Translations under genes and position numbers: made by a program
The notes under the pieces: generated by a model
Told to the model about the DNA's origin: nothing
What the model saw: only the letters and a program-made list of their open reading frames with translations
Database searches by the model: none
Origin: Anaeramoeba flamelloides
Taxonomy: Eukaryota > Metamonada > Anaeramoebidae
Direction: 5' to 3'
Length of the DNA: 64,000 nt
Assembly (NCBI GenBank): GCA_027625915.1
Contig: JANTQA010000044.1
Coordinates: 620,001 to 684,000 of the forward strand
Shown here: piece after piece, positions 24,217 to 36,556 of the stretch
How positions within the stretch are numbered: position 1 is the stretch's first letter
Layout of the letters: each line of letters starts with the position of its first letter

Positions 24217-24903
24217 AGGGTTTGTTCATTTACGGTGAATTTGCACTATACTTGTGTGGTGACCTGAGACCTAAAAAGGCTATTGTGAAATATTCCTTCT
24301 TTTGGTTGACAAAATTCAAATAAAAAACAAAAAGTCATTGGGTCATCTTTGACAAATAATTAAACTCTGAAAAATAAGTTTTAAACAGTTCTCAATTTCA
24401 AAAAATCAAAATTTAATAAAAAAAAAATCATCTTATCTCATTTACTATTTCCAAATGGTTAAATTTCTTTAATTTAACACAAATTGCTTTCTTGAAGTTT
24501 GCAATCAAATTAATTCTATTTAATCTAATTTGTGGTTATTTTGTAAACCTCTAAATTTGACCAAATATGAATTTTGTAACATTCTTGAGATTAAAATAAC
24601 TCATTTGAAAAATGGAAAAAAAGAAAAAAAAAATCACCTAGATCTTAAAAAGCGCCATAGAGCGACACTTCAAAACTGACATAGTTTTTTATAAAATTAT
24701 AATTCACTATTATTCAAATTCGAAATTGAGTCTCGCTCTTTGGATCTTTTTTCGAAAAATACATTCTTTTTTGCTCTTTGATTTTGGGAGATCGATTATA
24801 CATCACCTTTTGGTTAATTTTTAATGGATATTTAGAACTGATAAAAATTATAAAAAATTTTTTTTCACTTTCAAAAATAGTTTTTACATAATTGTTTGAC
24901 CCT
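24217..24903 (-). mobile_element. MD family MITE, copy 2 (inverted)
   Basis: Starts after TA with AGGGTTTGTTCATTTACGG and ends TTGTTTGACCCT followed by TTA. Internally it carries the inverse of copy 1: AATCTAATTTGTGGTTATT, AGCGACACTTCAAAAC and GAGTCTCGCTCTTTG. Copies 1 and 2 face each other about 800 bp apart, so this locus is a large inverted repeat. Confidence 0.75.
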
Positions 24904-25723
24904 TTACTTTTAATTTGATTGACTTGAAGATTATTGTTGACAAAACCTTTTTCATCCCATTAATATAAATACCAGTGATAAAATGAAAATACTGATTTTT
25001 TTTAAACCGATTTAATATGCAAACACTTGAAAGTCCTCTTGTGTGTTCTAACTAATGAGTTAAAATGAGAGATATTGTCGAATTTATTTACAACAAAACA
25101 CGCCCATTCACCAATGAATTGGTTACAATCTTCATACTTTAAAAATGAAGAGAGATCATAATCAAAAGTAAAAAAATTATTTAAAATAATATCACTAATA
25201 TATTTTTCAATTAATCCGTTTCATAAAAATCATATTGATTGAATGAAATTTCGAGATCAAATTTGATTCGAATACTTTTTACACTAAGGAGGGATTAAAA
25301 TGATCTCAATTAATAGGAGCGACAAAATGTTTTTATTAATTGTAATTTTATCTGTAATGAAAGAGAGATTTTTTTCATAAAATTCATATTTTGAATCAAA
25401 ATAAAAAAAACCTATTTTGAATTTCTTGATTAATTTTTACAGTAACTCTATATTAAAAAATTCAAATAAAATAAATGAATAAATGTTGGTAATTTTCATT
25501 TAACCAAAATAAGATATCTTTTTTATTTATTTATTTACCATCCAATATTTATTTATCATAAAATTCAATAATTAAAATGACAAAAATAATCATAATAATA
25601 ATCAAATAAAATAATATATAATAAAAAAAAAAAAAAAAAAAAAAACAATAAAAGTATTGCTTTTTTTTCAATTACTTGTGGTTTAATAGTTAAAAATTAA
25701 TAATTATATTGTGAGTAATTTGT
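24904..25723. other. Gene-less stretch 3' of VPS55
   Basis: AT-rich. A 20-odd-base A run at about 25624-25644 lies just past the VPS55 stop codon, in its 3' flank. No gene seen. Confidence 0.45.
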
Positions 25724-28700
25724 TTAAAATGTATCATCATCTTGTTTGTTGAGCTGTCTAATAAATATAATTGTAAATATTGCGACTATACCTGTTCCTA
25801 AAAAAGATAATATCATAGGCACCGTTTCAATCTAATAGTAGAAAAATAAAATAAAAAAAAATAGAAAAAAAAACAAGAAATAAAAACAATCAATTAAGAA
25901 ATTAATAAATAAATTTTTCTAATAAAAGAACATTACTATCATAAAATAAAAAAAAATTGTAATTTGTTTACAACGGTTAACATATTAAAAATTATGAATC
26001 GAATATTTAAATATTTTGTTTTCATTTTGTTTATCTAGGAAAATTAAAGGTTCACATTTGATTCTCCTTTTATACAAAAAACAAAACAAAAAATTAATTA
26101 GAGTTTTTATTCTTTGATCTTATTTTCGGTTTCATTTTGATCATTTAATTTTCAAACACAGATAATAAAAATAAAATTAAAAAATTTTTTAATAAAACGT
26201 TTTTTTTATTTTATTGAATAAATGAGTCAAGACTCTCAATTTTCAAAGTTATTTCCAAAAAAAGTATGCAATTTTTTTTTTTCAAATGTCTATTTAAAAC
26301 TAAATTCTAAAACTACTCTTTAAAAAATTCAAAAATTGTTATTCATTGTTTATTGATTATTCAATATAAATCTAATGACTAATTTTTTTTTTAATATGTT
26401 GTAGTTTTTAAATTTTCAAAATAATATTCAGGTTGGTATTAATAATCAATTTTAAAATTGAATTGAGTAGAATAAGGAATTGAAAAAAAAAAAAATAAAG
26501 AGAATGTTAGTTGAAATGATTAGTTCTTTTTTTTTTTATTTTTTTTTTTTATCTCTAAAAAAAATTATATGTTTTCAAAAAAAAACACAAAAAGTAAGTG
26601 GATCTTATTTAAATATTGTACTCCAAATTGGTAGTTATGTATCAAAAAAACATGAAAAATAAAGAAATCATTTTTGCACATATGAATCAGATATTTTTGG
26701 AAAAAAACGTAAAAAAAAAAAACATCGTTATCTTTAATGAAGAATACCCAAAATCACCAGTCATGATAAGTTATGGTTAATTTGGTTAATTTTATGTTTG
26801 ATCATGAATGTTCATTTTGGGGTAGTATTTTAGTAGTTGTACTTTTTTTTATTTTTTGATCTCATTTTTTTTTTCAACCTTTGATATAATTTTTTAGCCT
26901 TTGCTTATTATGTTTTATTTTCAAGTTACTACATACTGACGTGTTTCAGTATCTCAGTATTTGTAAGTAGCCACTTGATCTTTTTCCTTTGTAACTCTTC
27001 TTCTCAATATAAAGAAAATTCAGCCAGGGAAAAAATGAAAAAAATGAAAACTAAGAACTTTATGAAAGCATAATAACGCATAAAAAAGAAATCATTAACT
27101 ACTGGTGTCTGAAAGTTAAATGGTTCAAAATTTCGTCTCATGATCTTTTTTTCATTCCTTCAAGATTTTATTCCTTTTAAATGATCAGTTAACCCGAAAT
27201 ATCTCAACACAAGCAATAAAAAGGAACATCCAAAAAAAAAAAAAAAAGAATGTACTAACTTCAATTTATACCTGAGATTTGGTATTAAAAAAAAAACGAA
27301 AACAAAGATGAGAAGTAAAAAATTTTTATCATTTAAAATCAAATAGCGGTATGTAAAAGCTATTCAACAAATTATTGTAAATAAACAAAGCGTGTGTTGT
27401 CAATGGAAGTTTAATGAATTGATTAATGGATTGCCATTGGCTTAATTAATGAATTACGATTGAATTTGACGTTTTAAAGACTTTTATTAAGGGTTTATAA
27501 TAACTACAGCCAAGAATAAAAGTTTAATTTCGAAAAAGTTTTAATTTGATTTTTTTTACAAAATTTTCAAATCAATTATTTTAATAAAACTCAATTTGTA
27601 TTCTCTTCAAATTTGAAATATGTGGTCTATTTGTTTCGAAAAAAAAAATTCCATATTTATACAATTTTTTTTCATTTGCTTATATTGATGGAATTACTTG
27701 AACCAAGGATATAAAATTTTCTGAACTCAATTGTATTTTGATATTTTGCCAGTGTTAAAATGGTGTAGTTTATTTTTTTCATTTCGTCATAAAATTTTTT
27801 TCGTAAGAGGTTTAATCTTGATTAAATTTCGATTATGATGAGAAACTGATGATTTTATTTAATTTGTTCAAAAAAAGCATTTTTTGGTTTTTTATATTGG
27901 GCTTAGTTTATTCAATTTTATTCTAGAACGTTTTTGAAAAAAAAAAAATTAGTTTGGTTTTTTCATTTTTCAATACAATTATGATTGATTTATTTTGAAA
28001 TATAACCAACGGTAATTATTTAATTTAATATTGATGTTTATCCTTCATTTTATTATTTACTGTTTTCTAAAAGGAATATTTAAAATAAGAATATTCCATG
28101 AAACGAGAGGAGAAAAAAAAAAAAAAAAAATGGCACGCTTTTTTTCGAAATAGCACACAAGTAACCAGTTATTAATCAAAACTACTCTTCATGGAATAGT
28201 ACATTAAATATTTTTCATTTTTATCATGTAAAAAAAAAAACTGTTGATGATAATGATAGAATGGTGGAAAGTATTAAATATAAATTTTAAGATTACCTTA
28301 TCAACATGAACTAAAACAGCAGTTAAACCTATTGATATTAATTAAAAGAAAGAAATAAATAAAAGTCATATTCAAAAGATATAAAAGATTATCGTAAAAA
28401 GATTAAAAATATTTGAATTGATTTTGAGAATTATTTGAAATTTTTTAAAAAAATTAGTTAGCTTTGAGTGTACTTTCATAATCATAGATTTTGGTAATCA
28501 TGATGAAATTTTTATTTGAAGAAATTCATATTAGTAAATACAGATTTAAACCGAAAATAAAATGATTAAATTTTGAAATGATTAAATTTTGGAATAATAA
28601 AAAATAAAAAAAAATATTTCTTTTTTATTTTCATTTATTTACAAATCGGCTTACAAGACATAACAAAACAAGAACTGAAATTTTATTTTCTTTCTAGAAT

Positions 28701-31700
28701 AAATTGTAGTCGATTCTAGAATTTTTGTTGATTTCTAAATTGTACTTATTTTTTTCTTTTTCCTTTTTTTTTAATTTGTGTTTTTTTTTTTAGTTTGATT
28801 TTTTTTTTTAAAGATTAATTTTTGGTTTTGTAAAAACCTTATTTAATTTTTTTTCTCATTTTTATTTGTTTGAGTCATTTCCTTTTATTTCCAATTATTT
28901 TTTCCAATTTAAAAACCATCTAAATATGAGTTTCAGACTTGATTGAAATGTGGTGATTAAACAATACATTTCATTCAATATATTGCATGCTGAATGAAAT
29001 TTAACATTTTTCCACATTTTAGGTTTTTTCTGTAAGACATTTATTGATTCAAAAAATATTCACAAAAATTTTGGAACAAATCAAAATTAAATTTTAAAGC
29101 AATTAGTTAATCTTCAAATACCAAATCAATTCAAATTATTTACAGGTATTATCTTATCATTATTATGTGTAAATACATTATTCCTAGAAATAAAGTAGTG
29201 GGTGTAAATTTAATATCAATTTATTGTGGTTTTTCGAATTTAGTAAAGGTAACTTTGAATTTGGAAATGAACAAATGCTTTTTCAAAAAGGAAAGATTTC
29301 AAAAAAAAACCTGATAAATTTTTAATTCTCACAGTTTTTATTAAATTTAGATTCTTTAAGGACTACATTTGCAATTTACCAATTCATCTTAACATATTTT
29401 GATCCAATCTTATTTGAATTGTGAAAGTAAGAATCCATCAGATATTCTCCAATTTGGATTTAAAAATCATTTATTTTGCTGAAATATGAACAAAAAATTT
29501 TGAGATATAGAAACTCAAATACCCTTATTAAGAAACGTGAGAATAAAAAAGAAAAATAATCTCGATTTTCTAGCCTAGAAAAATAAAGATCATTTCAAAA
29601 ACTCTCAATAAACAACTCTAACTTTCAAAGATCACTTTGCCAATGAGTGCTGACCATTGGGTTATTTGAATGTTTTCATTGTCACCACAAATCATAATAA
29701 ATTATTATAAAGGAGTTGTAATTTTGTCTTTGTTTTTTTGTTTTTGGTTCTTTTTTTTTTGGGTTCTTTTTGTTTTTTCTTCTATTGAAGTTCCCAAAAA
29801 CTCTTTCATTGATAGTATTTACTCTCTTTTGGTATTTTGAATACAATATCCATTACCAAAAAGTCTAAACATTTGGTTTATTTTAGTGTGAAAAATTTTT
29901 TTGTTTGTTTTATTTCTCTCAAAACACAATTATTAGTTCCAAGACAAATTTGGTTGAGGTGTTGTGGGAAAGGTTTTGAGGAATTTTGTATTCAACGATC
30001 TAATGAAAATAAAAATTGCAAAAATTATTTAGTAATTTTTGTTAATTTAAAAAATAAAATTGACAAGTTAAGGGATTAGCGTCTACCAAGGAGAAGCCTA
30101 AGATCAAAGCATGTTGTTATCAGGCCAAAAACACATTCGTGCCAAATGGTTGAAATGTCTCTAAAAAGTTGATTAGTTTGTATATTACTATATTTGTTGA
30201 TCCTCATCAATTAAAAATGATTCATTTTATTAGTAAAAAATTCCACAGTTTTTTAAAAAAATCTGGATTTAGCCACAAATTTAAAGGTTGAATTATCAAT
30301 ATTCAGACTCCAAAGTTGCAAAATATCTTGCTGAAATTTGTGGCGAAATGAAGATTAATCATTAAAAAATTCAATTTTTTTGAAAAAAAACGAAAGAATT
30401 AACTAATAGATTCTTTTGACAAATTATTTCGGAAATCATGGAAACATATTGATGTTACAATTATCTTTTTAAAAAGGAAACAAAACTAATCAGTCTTGGT
30501 GTTTTTTATGTTGACGATTATTGAGTTAATCTTTGAAATTAAAAAATTCTAAAAATAGTTACTTTTGGAAGTTCTGAAGATCAATTAATTAAATACTGGG
30601 AATACTATTATTTTGAGTTTCTATTTTTAGATTTGGAAACAGTAATTAAAAAAAAAATTTTCGCAATTTGAAAATTTTTAATAGTGATGATTAGTTAAAA
30701 AACAGTGAATTTATTGTTCAATAATATTTATTATAGATCTTTTAGAGTCACAGAAACTATTTAAGTCATGTCGCACTAATATCATTTAAACCCAGTTACA
30801 GCATACTTTGATTATAGAGAAATCTAGGGTGGTGCTAATCCCTTAAAGAATGTTGAGTCAATATATCTTTTTAGATTTTAAAAAATTTAGAGTTTTTTTT
30901 CAGAATTTTGTCATTGGGTAAAACCATTTTCTGCAACTAAATTCGAAATTTAGCTTGAAAAGGATCCAAAATAAAAATTTAATTACGAAAAGACCTCTCC
31001 AGTTTATTTAAAGTATTACAGAATTTAGGGTGGTGTCATCAATATACTTGAAAATAAAGTGGAGTGGCTTTTTTATAATGTGTAAAACAACTTAATTTTT
31101 AAATTTGTCCATGTTTTGTTGGAAAAAATCATTAATTTTTTTATCAAAAAAAATGTTTTGTTAATTTTAATCAAAAAATCTAAAATTATCTAAAACTATG
31201 ACTTTCCTTTAAATGACATTCTTTTAAATAATTTTTATTGATCAATATTTTGTTTTCCAACACTCAGAGAAAGCATAAAAATTAGATAGTACCTAAATGT
31301 TTTATTCAATTTCCTTTTTTTCAATTTTTTAAATTAGCTTGGAATAAGTTTGAAGATAAAAATGTTTTTCATTATAATGTAAGGAAATTTTGATAGGATT
31401 AGTTGATTTTGGAAATGTTCTTTGAACTGATATCCTTTGTTTAGAAGCTGAGTTAAGAAGTTGATAAAAATGGGGAATTGAACCAAAATTTGATTTATCT
31501 TTACTATGATTTTCCATAACAGAAATGAAAATCTTTATTTCAAGTTCACCAAATCTTTAATTAATTGGTTGTTCAAAAAAACCAAAGAACTTGACAAAAT
31601 CAATTGAAAATGGGCTTTTTAGAGATTTAATTTAACTCTTCCTTATTAATTTTGAGAGAAAATCGAAATTTTTTTTTTTTTGATTTTGATTTAACAGTAT

Positions 31701-33187
31701 TTAAAATTTATCAGGAATTGGATTGATCGTAAAAAGTAGTATCCATTAATCGTCAAATTCAGATATTCCTTAGTTTTCTTTCGAATTCCAACATAGAAGA
31801 TCTAAATTAGTGAAAAAATTTTGAGTTTGGAATCGATTTGTGAAGGTGTTTCTTTTTTTTTTTTTCCTTCGAACACTTGATTGTCAGTAAATATTTTTTT
31901 GCCTGGAAATTAAATCAAAAGTTTTAATTGATGAAATGTAAAGTGAAAGTAAAGTCAAAAAATGAGTATTTTAATACATTTTAATTGTAATACAACCATA
32001 TATTTAAGTCTACAAATTTTTCAGAAACTCTCATTAAAATCGATATTTTCCTTATTTTTCTTTTACGAATAGAGTTTTCCATAGACGTAGGTTCTAATTT
32101 GTGAGATATTATTTGAAAAAGGTTCTGAAAATGGAAATTAAGAGAGATTTTTTTTGATCACTTTTTATGGGTATGTACTTCCTATGAAAAAGATAGATTA
32201 ATTTTTCTGAAAAAGTTAAAAGAATTAAATTTTAATGAAATAATTTTAAATTATGATAGCTTAAAATTATTTTCGTTAATTAATAATCGTGAAATCTATG
32301 ATTTTACGCTTAAATTTCTGAAAGGGAATTTAAGTAAAAGGGCACTTAGAGTGTAATCTACACTTCCTCCTCAATAAAAAAAAAAAAAAGAAGAGAGATT
32401 TTTTTTTTGGGTCTCTATTTGAAAAGGGGTAAATGAAAACGAAGTGAAAATTTTTTCATATTTATTACTCAAATACCTGTCCGAAAATACCAGTAATTAA
32501 AATTGATTTTAAAAAAATACTATTAAACTTGATAAAAGATGTTTTTTTAGTGTGGGTTGTGCTTTGTATTCTAAAAGGAAAAGATCTCTTAATTTGAAGA
32601 GAATATTATTTCAATATGTTAGTGTTAGTGTTTGAGTCGACTGTGCTTTCATAATATTATATTAATATCAAAAAAATAGATAAAAAGAAATTCTTACCAA
32701 AACCTGAAATAGCAAAAAAGCCAATAAAAAAATATGCCATAACATCAGATCCACTATAAAATAATAATAAAAAATAAAAAAAAAAAAAAACAATATTGGT
32801 TATTAAAGGTTGATAAAGAACAAAAAGAAAAAAGATAAAAGTTTTAAAAAGAAAATTTTACAATCCACCTGCAGAATCAAAGCTTTCACCACCACCACCA
32901 CAGCTACGGTAATTTCAAATTGTTTTTTATTTTATGAAATGTTTTGTTATTTTTGTGTTTAAATAAAGACGACGATCAAAAGGTATTATTAAGAAGGTAA
33001 AATTGTTGTATTCTGGTTGGTCGAAATCAATTTACTTGATTTTTTGTTTTAAAAGAATAAGAAATTGGAAAATAAGCTTACAGTAATTTTGGTAGCGGAA
33101 CTAAAACATAAAAGATAATTACAAGGAAGGGAAGCCAGTTCTCCCAAACTGCACAGGCAAGGATATTTAAAACTTTAAGGATCATCA

Positions 33188-33220
<33 letters not shown>

Positions 33221-33443
33221 AGTTTCTATTTAGAACAAAAATTATTTTTTTTAAAAAAAACTGAACAGAAAGAACTCACAAAAGCCAATAGCTAATCCAG
33301 CTGAAACTAAAAGAATTCTGAGAAGTGAAATAAAATTAGTAGTTGATGTGTTGTTATTATTTTGATATTACGAGAATGTTGTTTAATTTTTAAAAAGATG
33401 TCGTGGAGTTTAAAAATTTGAGAATTTACTGTTTTGTTTGCAT
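25724..33443 (-). CDS. VPS55: Vps55/OBRGRP (LEPROT) family endosomal membrane protein, 126 aa
   Basis: Seven exons (complement): 33430-33443, 33280-33317, 33082-33172, 32862-32903, 32698-32753, 28297-28328 and 25724-25831. Junction phases are all consistent, giving 126 aa against about 131 in human LEPROTL1. Members are four-helix proteins of late endosomes; yeast Vps55 works with Vps68 in endosome-to-vacuole traffic, and human LEPROT affects receptor surface levels. Visible: MQTKQILLVSAGLAIGFF (helix 1), WLPFLVIIFYVLVPLPKLL (helix 2, matching the family WPLFVLFFYILSPIP), a loop with CGGGGESFDSAGGFGSD, then AYFFIGFFAISGFGLTAVLV (helix 3, family TTGIVVSAFGLPIV), and ILSFLGTGIVAIFTIIF (helix 4) with the short acidic tail DDDTF. 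The first exon is only 14 nt. Introns 5 (4.4 kb) and 6 (2.5 kb) carry repeats. Confidence 0.92.
26715..27060 (-). repeat. Dispersed repeat R copy (inverted) in VPS55 intron 6
   Basis: Reverse complement of the R family: CCAAAATCACCAGTCATGAT-like, TGATCATGAATGTTCATTTT, CCTTTGATATAATTTTTTAG, GTAACTCTTCTTCTCAATAT and ATTCAGCCAGGGAAAAAA. The 5' end matches the start of the 43415-43980 copy (CCCTGGCTGAATTTTCTTTA). Confidence 0.65.
30071..30843 (+). mobile_element. MC family MITE (TA-flanked), copy 1
   Basis: A 773-bp element in VPS55 intron 5, flanked by TA at both ends. TIRs AGGGATTAGCGTCTACCAAG and, from the right end inverted, AGGGATTAGCACCACCCTAG; further in, both arms share ATCAAAG(C/T)ATG. 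Interior blocks such as TTTGTGGCGAAATGAAGATT and AATCAGTCTTGGTG recur in the copy at 34558-35308. No transposase frame. Type: Tc1/mariner-like non-autonomous element. Confidence 0.82.
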
Positions 33444-33859
33444 TGTGTTTTAACAAGAAATTTTTTTGTTGAAAAAAATAGTTTAATGAGAAGAAAAGGA
33501 AAAATGAAATTTCAGTTTATTTGCTTTTCGATTATGAAATAATCAAATCAATTTAAAAACTGTTTTTGGTTTCTAATGGGGTTACTAATTCATTTCTAGT
33601 TCAATTGGATTTCTCAAAATGAAATTAATTTCTAAAAAAAGAAAAAAAAACTTTATTATTTTTTTGAAGGGATTTACTCTGAAAATAGATTTTGCCCAAA
33701 ATTAAAGTGTGTAATTATTGAACGTAAATCAAATAAACTTGTCTGAGTTCAAATGTTTCTTAAAAAATTCAATTAATAAAAGAGTCACAAAAGCTTATTT
33801 AATTATTGTATAAGTGATATATAATTGAGACAAAAAATTCAAGAATTTCAGGAAACAAT
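33444..33859. other. Upstream region of VPS55
   Basis: AT-rich. No exon or regulatory motif could be supported. Confidence 0.4.
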
Positions 33860-34545
33860 TCGTATTTCCACCACAAATTTAAAGGTTGAGTTATCAATAC
33901 CAAGACTTTAAAGTTGGGAAATATCTTAAATTTTTTCAGAAATGTAGATAAGTCACTGAAAAATTTGAATTTTTCTAAAAATTTATCATTAATCCCAATT
34001 AGATTATTTTATCAAATTATTTTTATAAATTTATGGAAATACAAATATTTTTAAAGATTAGGAACGAAATAAATCATCATTTGGGTTTTTGTTATTCTGT
34101 ACATTGTAAAATAAAAAGATCATAATTTTCAATCAGCTTTCCAAAATAATTGAAACACATTCTAAGAATAAAAATAAATCATCAAAGTCCCCAATTCTCA
34201 CAGAGAAAATGATAATTTTATCTTGATTTTGGAATTAACTATTTGAAATTTTAGAAGATTTTAAAGCCTGTTTTTGGAAAGCTGATTGAAAATTTTGTTC
34301 GATTTATTTTGTAACAAATAGTAATAATTATTATATAAATCTTATAAAATAAAATAATTGAAAAAAATAATTACTTTTATTGAGACTAAATATTAATGTT
34401 ACGAATATTGAAATACTATTATTGTGAGTTTGTATTTTAGAGATTTGAAAAGGTAATTATAACTTAAAAATTGCCAAAAACGTCAATTTTTTCATTGTGA
34501 TCATTGATAAAACAATCCTCTAATTGATTATTTAATAATATTTAT
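33860..34545 (+). mobile_element. Decayed MC element interrupted by an MH element
   Basis: 33860-34085 (CCACAAATTTAAAGGTTGAG, TTATCAATACCAAGACTTTA) and 34330-34545 (AATTACTTTTATTGAGAC, TTTAATAATATTTATACTAG) match consecutive parts of MC. Between them is an MH copy. Confidence 0.55.
34090..34325. mobile_element. MH family MITE, copy 1
   Basis: Inverted arms carry TTTTCAATCAGCTTTCCAAA at both ends, extended outward by an AAAATAAA-like block. Interior blocks AAATCATCAAAGTCCCCAAT and TGGAATTAACTATTTGAAA recur in copy 2 at 63185-63405. The copy sits inside a decayed MC element, so it arrived later. Confidence 0.72.
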
Positions 34546-34557
34546 ACTAGATGTTTA

Positions 34558-35308
34558 AGGGATTAGCGTCTATAAAGGAGAAGCCTAGGATCAAAGTATG
34601 TTGTTATTGGACCAAATCACATTAGTGTTAGATGGTTCAAATGTCTCTAAAAAATCGATTAGTTAAAGTAGTAATATTTTTTGATCTCATCAATTAAAAA
34701 TGATCTATGTATTAGTAAAAAATCCAAGAATTTGAGAAAAAAATCTGCATTTCGCCATACATTTTATGATTGAGTTATCAATATTCAGACTACAAAGTCG
34801 AAAAAGAACTATCTTAAATTTATGGCGAAATGTAGATTAGTTACTAAAAAATTCGTTTTTTTTTTAAAAATTCAATAATTAACCAATAAAGTTTTTTGTC
34901 AAATTATTTCTCAAATCATGGAAATATATTGATGCTATAATTAGACTTATCAAAAGCAAACAAAACTAATCAGTCTTTATACTTTTATGTTGATGATTAT
35001 TGAGTTAATCTTTGAAATTAAAAAATTCTAAAAATAGTTACTTTTGGAAGTTCTAAATCTAAATTATTAAATACCAGAATACTGTATTTTGGGTTTTTAT
35101 TTTTAGATTTGGAATAGGAATTAAAAAAAAATTTTTCAAAATGAAATTTTTTAATTAGTGATCATAAGTAAAAAATGTAATAATTTATTGTGTAATAAGA
35201 TTTATAATAGATTTTTTAGAGCTATTCGAGCCATGGTGCACTAATACCATTTATACCCAATTACAACATACTTTGATTATAGAGAAATCTATGGTGACGC
35301 TAATCCCT
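34558..35308 (+). mobile_element. MC family MITE, copy 2
   Basis: A 751-bp element, TA-flanked, with ends AGGGATTAGCGTCTATAAAG and, inverted from the right, AGGGATTAGCGTCACCATAG. Collinear with copy 1 over its full length. Immediately after it, at 35311-35405, lies another short MC-like end finishing CACTAACCCCTTA. Confidence 0.82.
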
Positions 35309-36556
35309 TAAGAACCATTTGAACAAATAGTGCACTAATATGATTTACCCTCAATTCCGATATACTGTAATAATCAACAAAACTATCGTACACTAACCCC
35401 TTAAATTTTAATTAAAAAACTTGACACTTTGTAGTATTCTACAGTACCCTGTCATATATTTCGAAGTAATTTGGATCTCAGTTATTTTCAAGACAAATTA
35501 GAGAGCAAATCTGGTTAATTATACCCAGAAAAAATCAGATTCGCTCTTAAATTGAGACAGATTTTGTTCCATTATTCATATTCAATTATTATAATGATCA
35601 GAAAGATTCGAAATAAGTGATAAGATTTCTTCACAGAATTAAAGATTCAATAAAACATAAGTCTGATTTATATGGATAAATACAAATAAATTGAAAAAAA
35701 TTTTTAGTTCAATTTCGATTTTTGTAATCAATTAACTCAACGAATAAAACAACTCAAAAGGACAAATCTTTTGTTACCAAAACCAATTTTACAAAGTTTA
35801 TTATTAAACAAATGAATAAAATGGTCTTTAATCAAAGCTTGTGTAAAAAAATTTGTAAAATGGAAAATGAAGCAAAAATTATTAGATATTTCTTTGAATT
35901 GATCAATAATTATAATTAGATCTTTGGCGATTTTTGTAATTTTTCAAGAAAATAGTAAATAATCAAAAATAATTTGGTTTAGAGGATTTGAACCCTGATT
36001 TTTGGATTGTAAATTGGACGTGTTATAACTGTACCCTTTTTGGTTAAGGGGATATATATATATATATATAGTATAAACTCAATAAGTAGTTGAATTATAC
36101 CAATTATGGGTTTTGTTACTTTTTTTTTTCTTATGAGAAATACAAACAAAATTTTCGAATTTTTTTTTACAATTTTGAAATTAAATATAAAAAAAAACAA
36201 CAGCTATTTTTACTTGAGTTTTTGTTTACTGATAAATTAATATAAATGCTTGAGATTTTTTACTTCATTGTTTATTTTTCAAATAAATTACATTTACATT
36301 AGCTTTGAATAAAGCATTTTTATTGATTTAAGTACCAAAAAATTTTGTAAAATTAGATGATCTTCAAATACTTCTTTTGTTAAATATTTTTTTCAAAGTT
36401 GAAGTTTTGAGAATTTCAAAAATGGAAAAGGAACTAAAAATTATTATAGATTTATTTGAATTTATATGTATTTAGGAAATCAATAGATTCTCGTGAGGTT
36501 TTTTTGAGTTTTTTATTTTATTTGTAAAGTGTTGTAGGTCTTTTTGAGGTTTTCTA
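35309..36556. other. Gene-less stretch with a tRNA-like relic and hairpin module
   Basis: Holds an extra MC-like end (35311-35405), a degraded tRNA-like sequence (35976-36050), a TA microsatellite (36052-36070) and one P3-type hairpin module (about 36475-36560). No protein-coding exon seen. Confidence 0.45.
35976..36050 (-). pseudogene. Degraded tRNA-Val(UAC)-like sequence
   Basis: Read on the minus strand it has tRNA-like order: AGTTATAACACG (D-arm side), TTTACAA (possible anticodon loop, UAC), GGGTTCAAATCC (T loop), then CTAAACC as a 3' acceptor strand. The anticodon stem does not pair and no matching 5' acceptor (GGTTTAG) is present. It is at best a tRNA pseudogene or a tRNA-derived retroelement head. 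Confidence 0.3.

Noticed and set aside
29837-30079. 80-codon plus-strand frame in VPS55 intron 5 (LVPRQIWLRCCGKG...)
   Set aside because: Less repetitive than most, but with no recognisable family, no splice partners, and its end overlaps the MC element.
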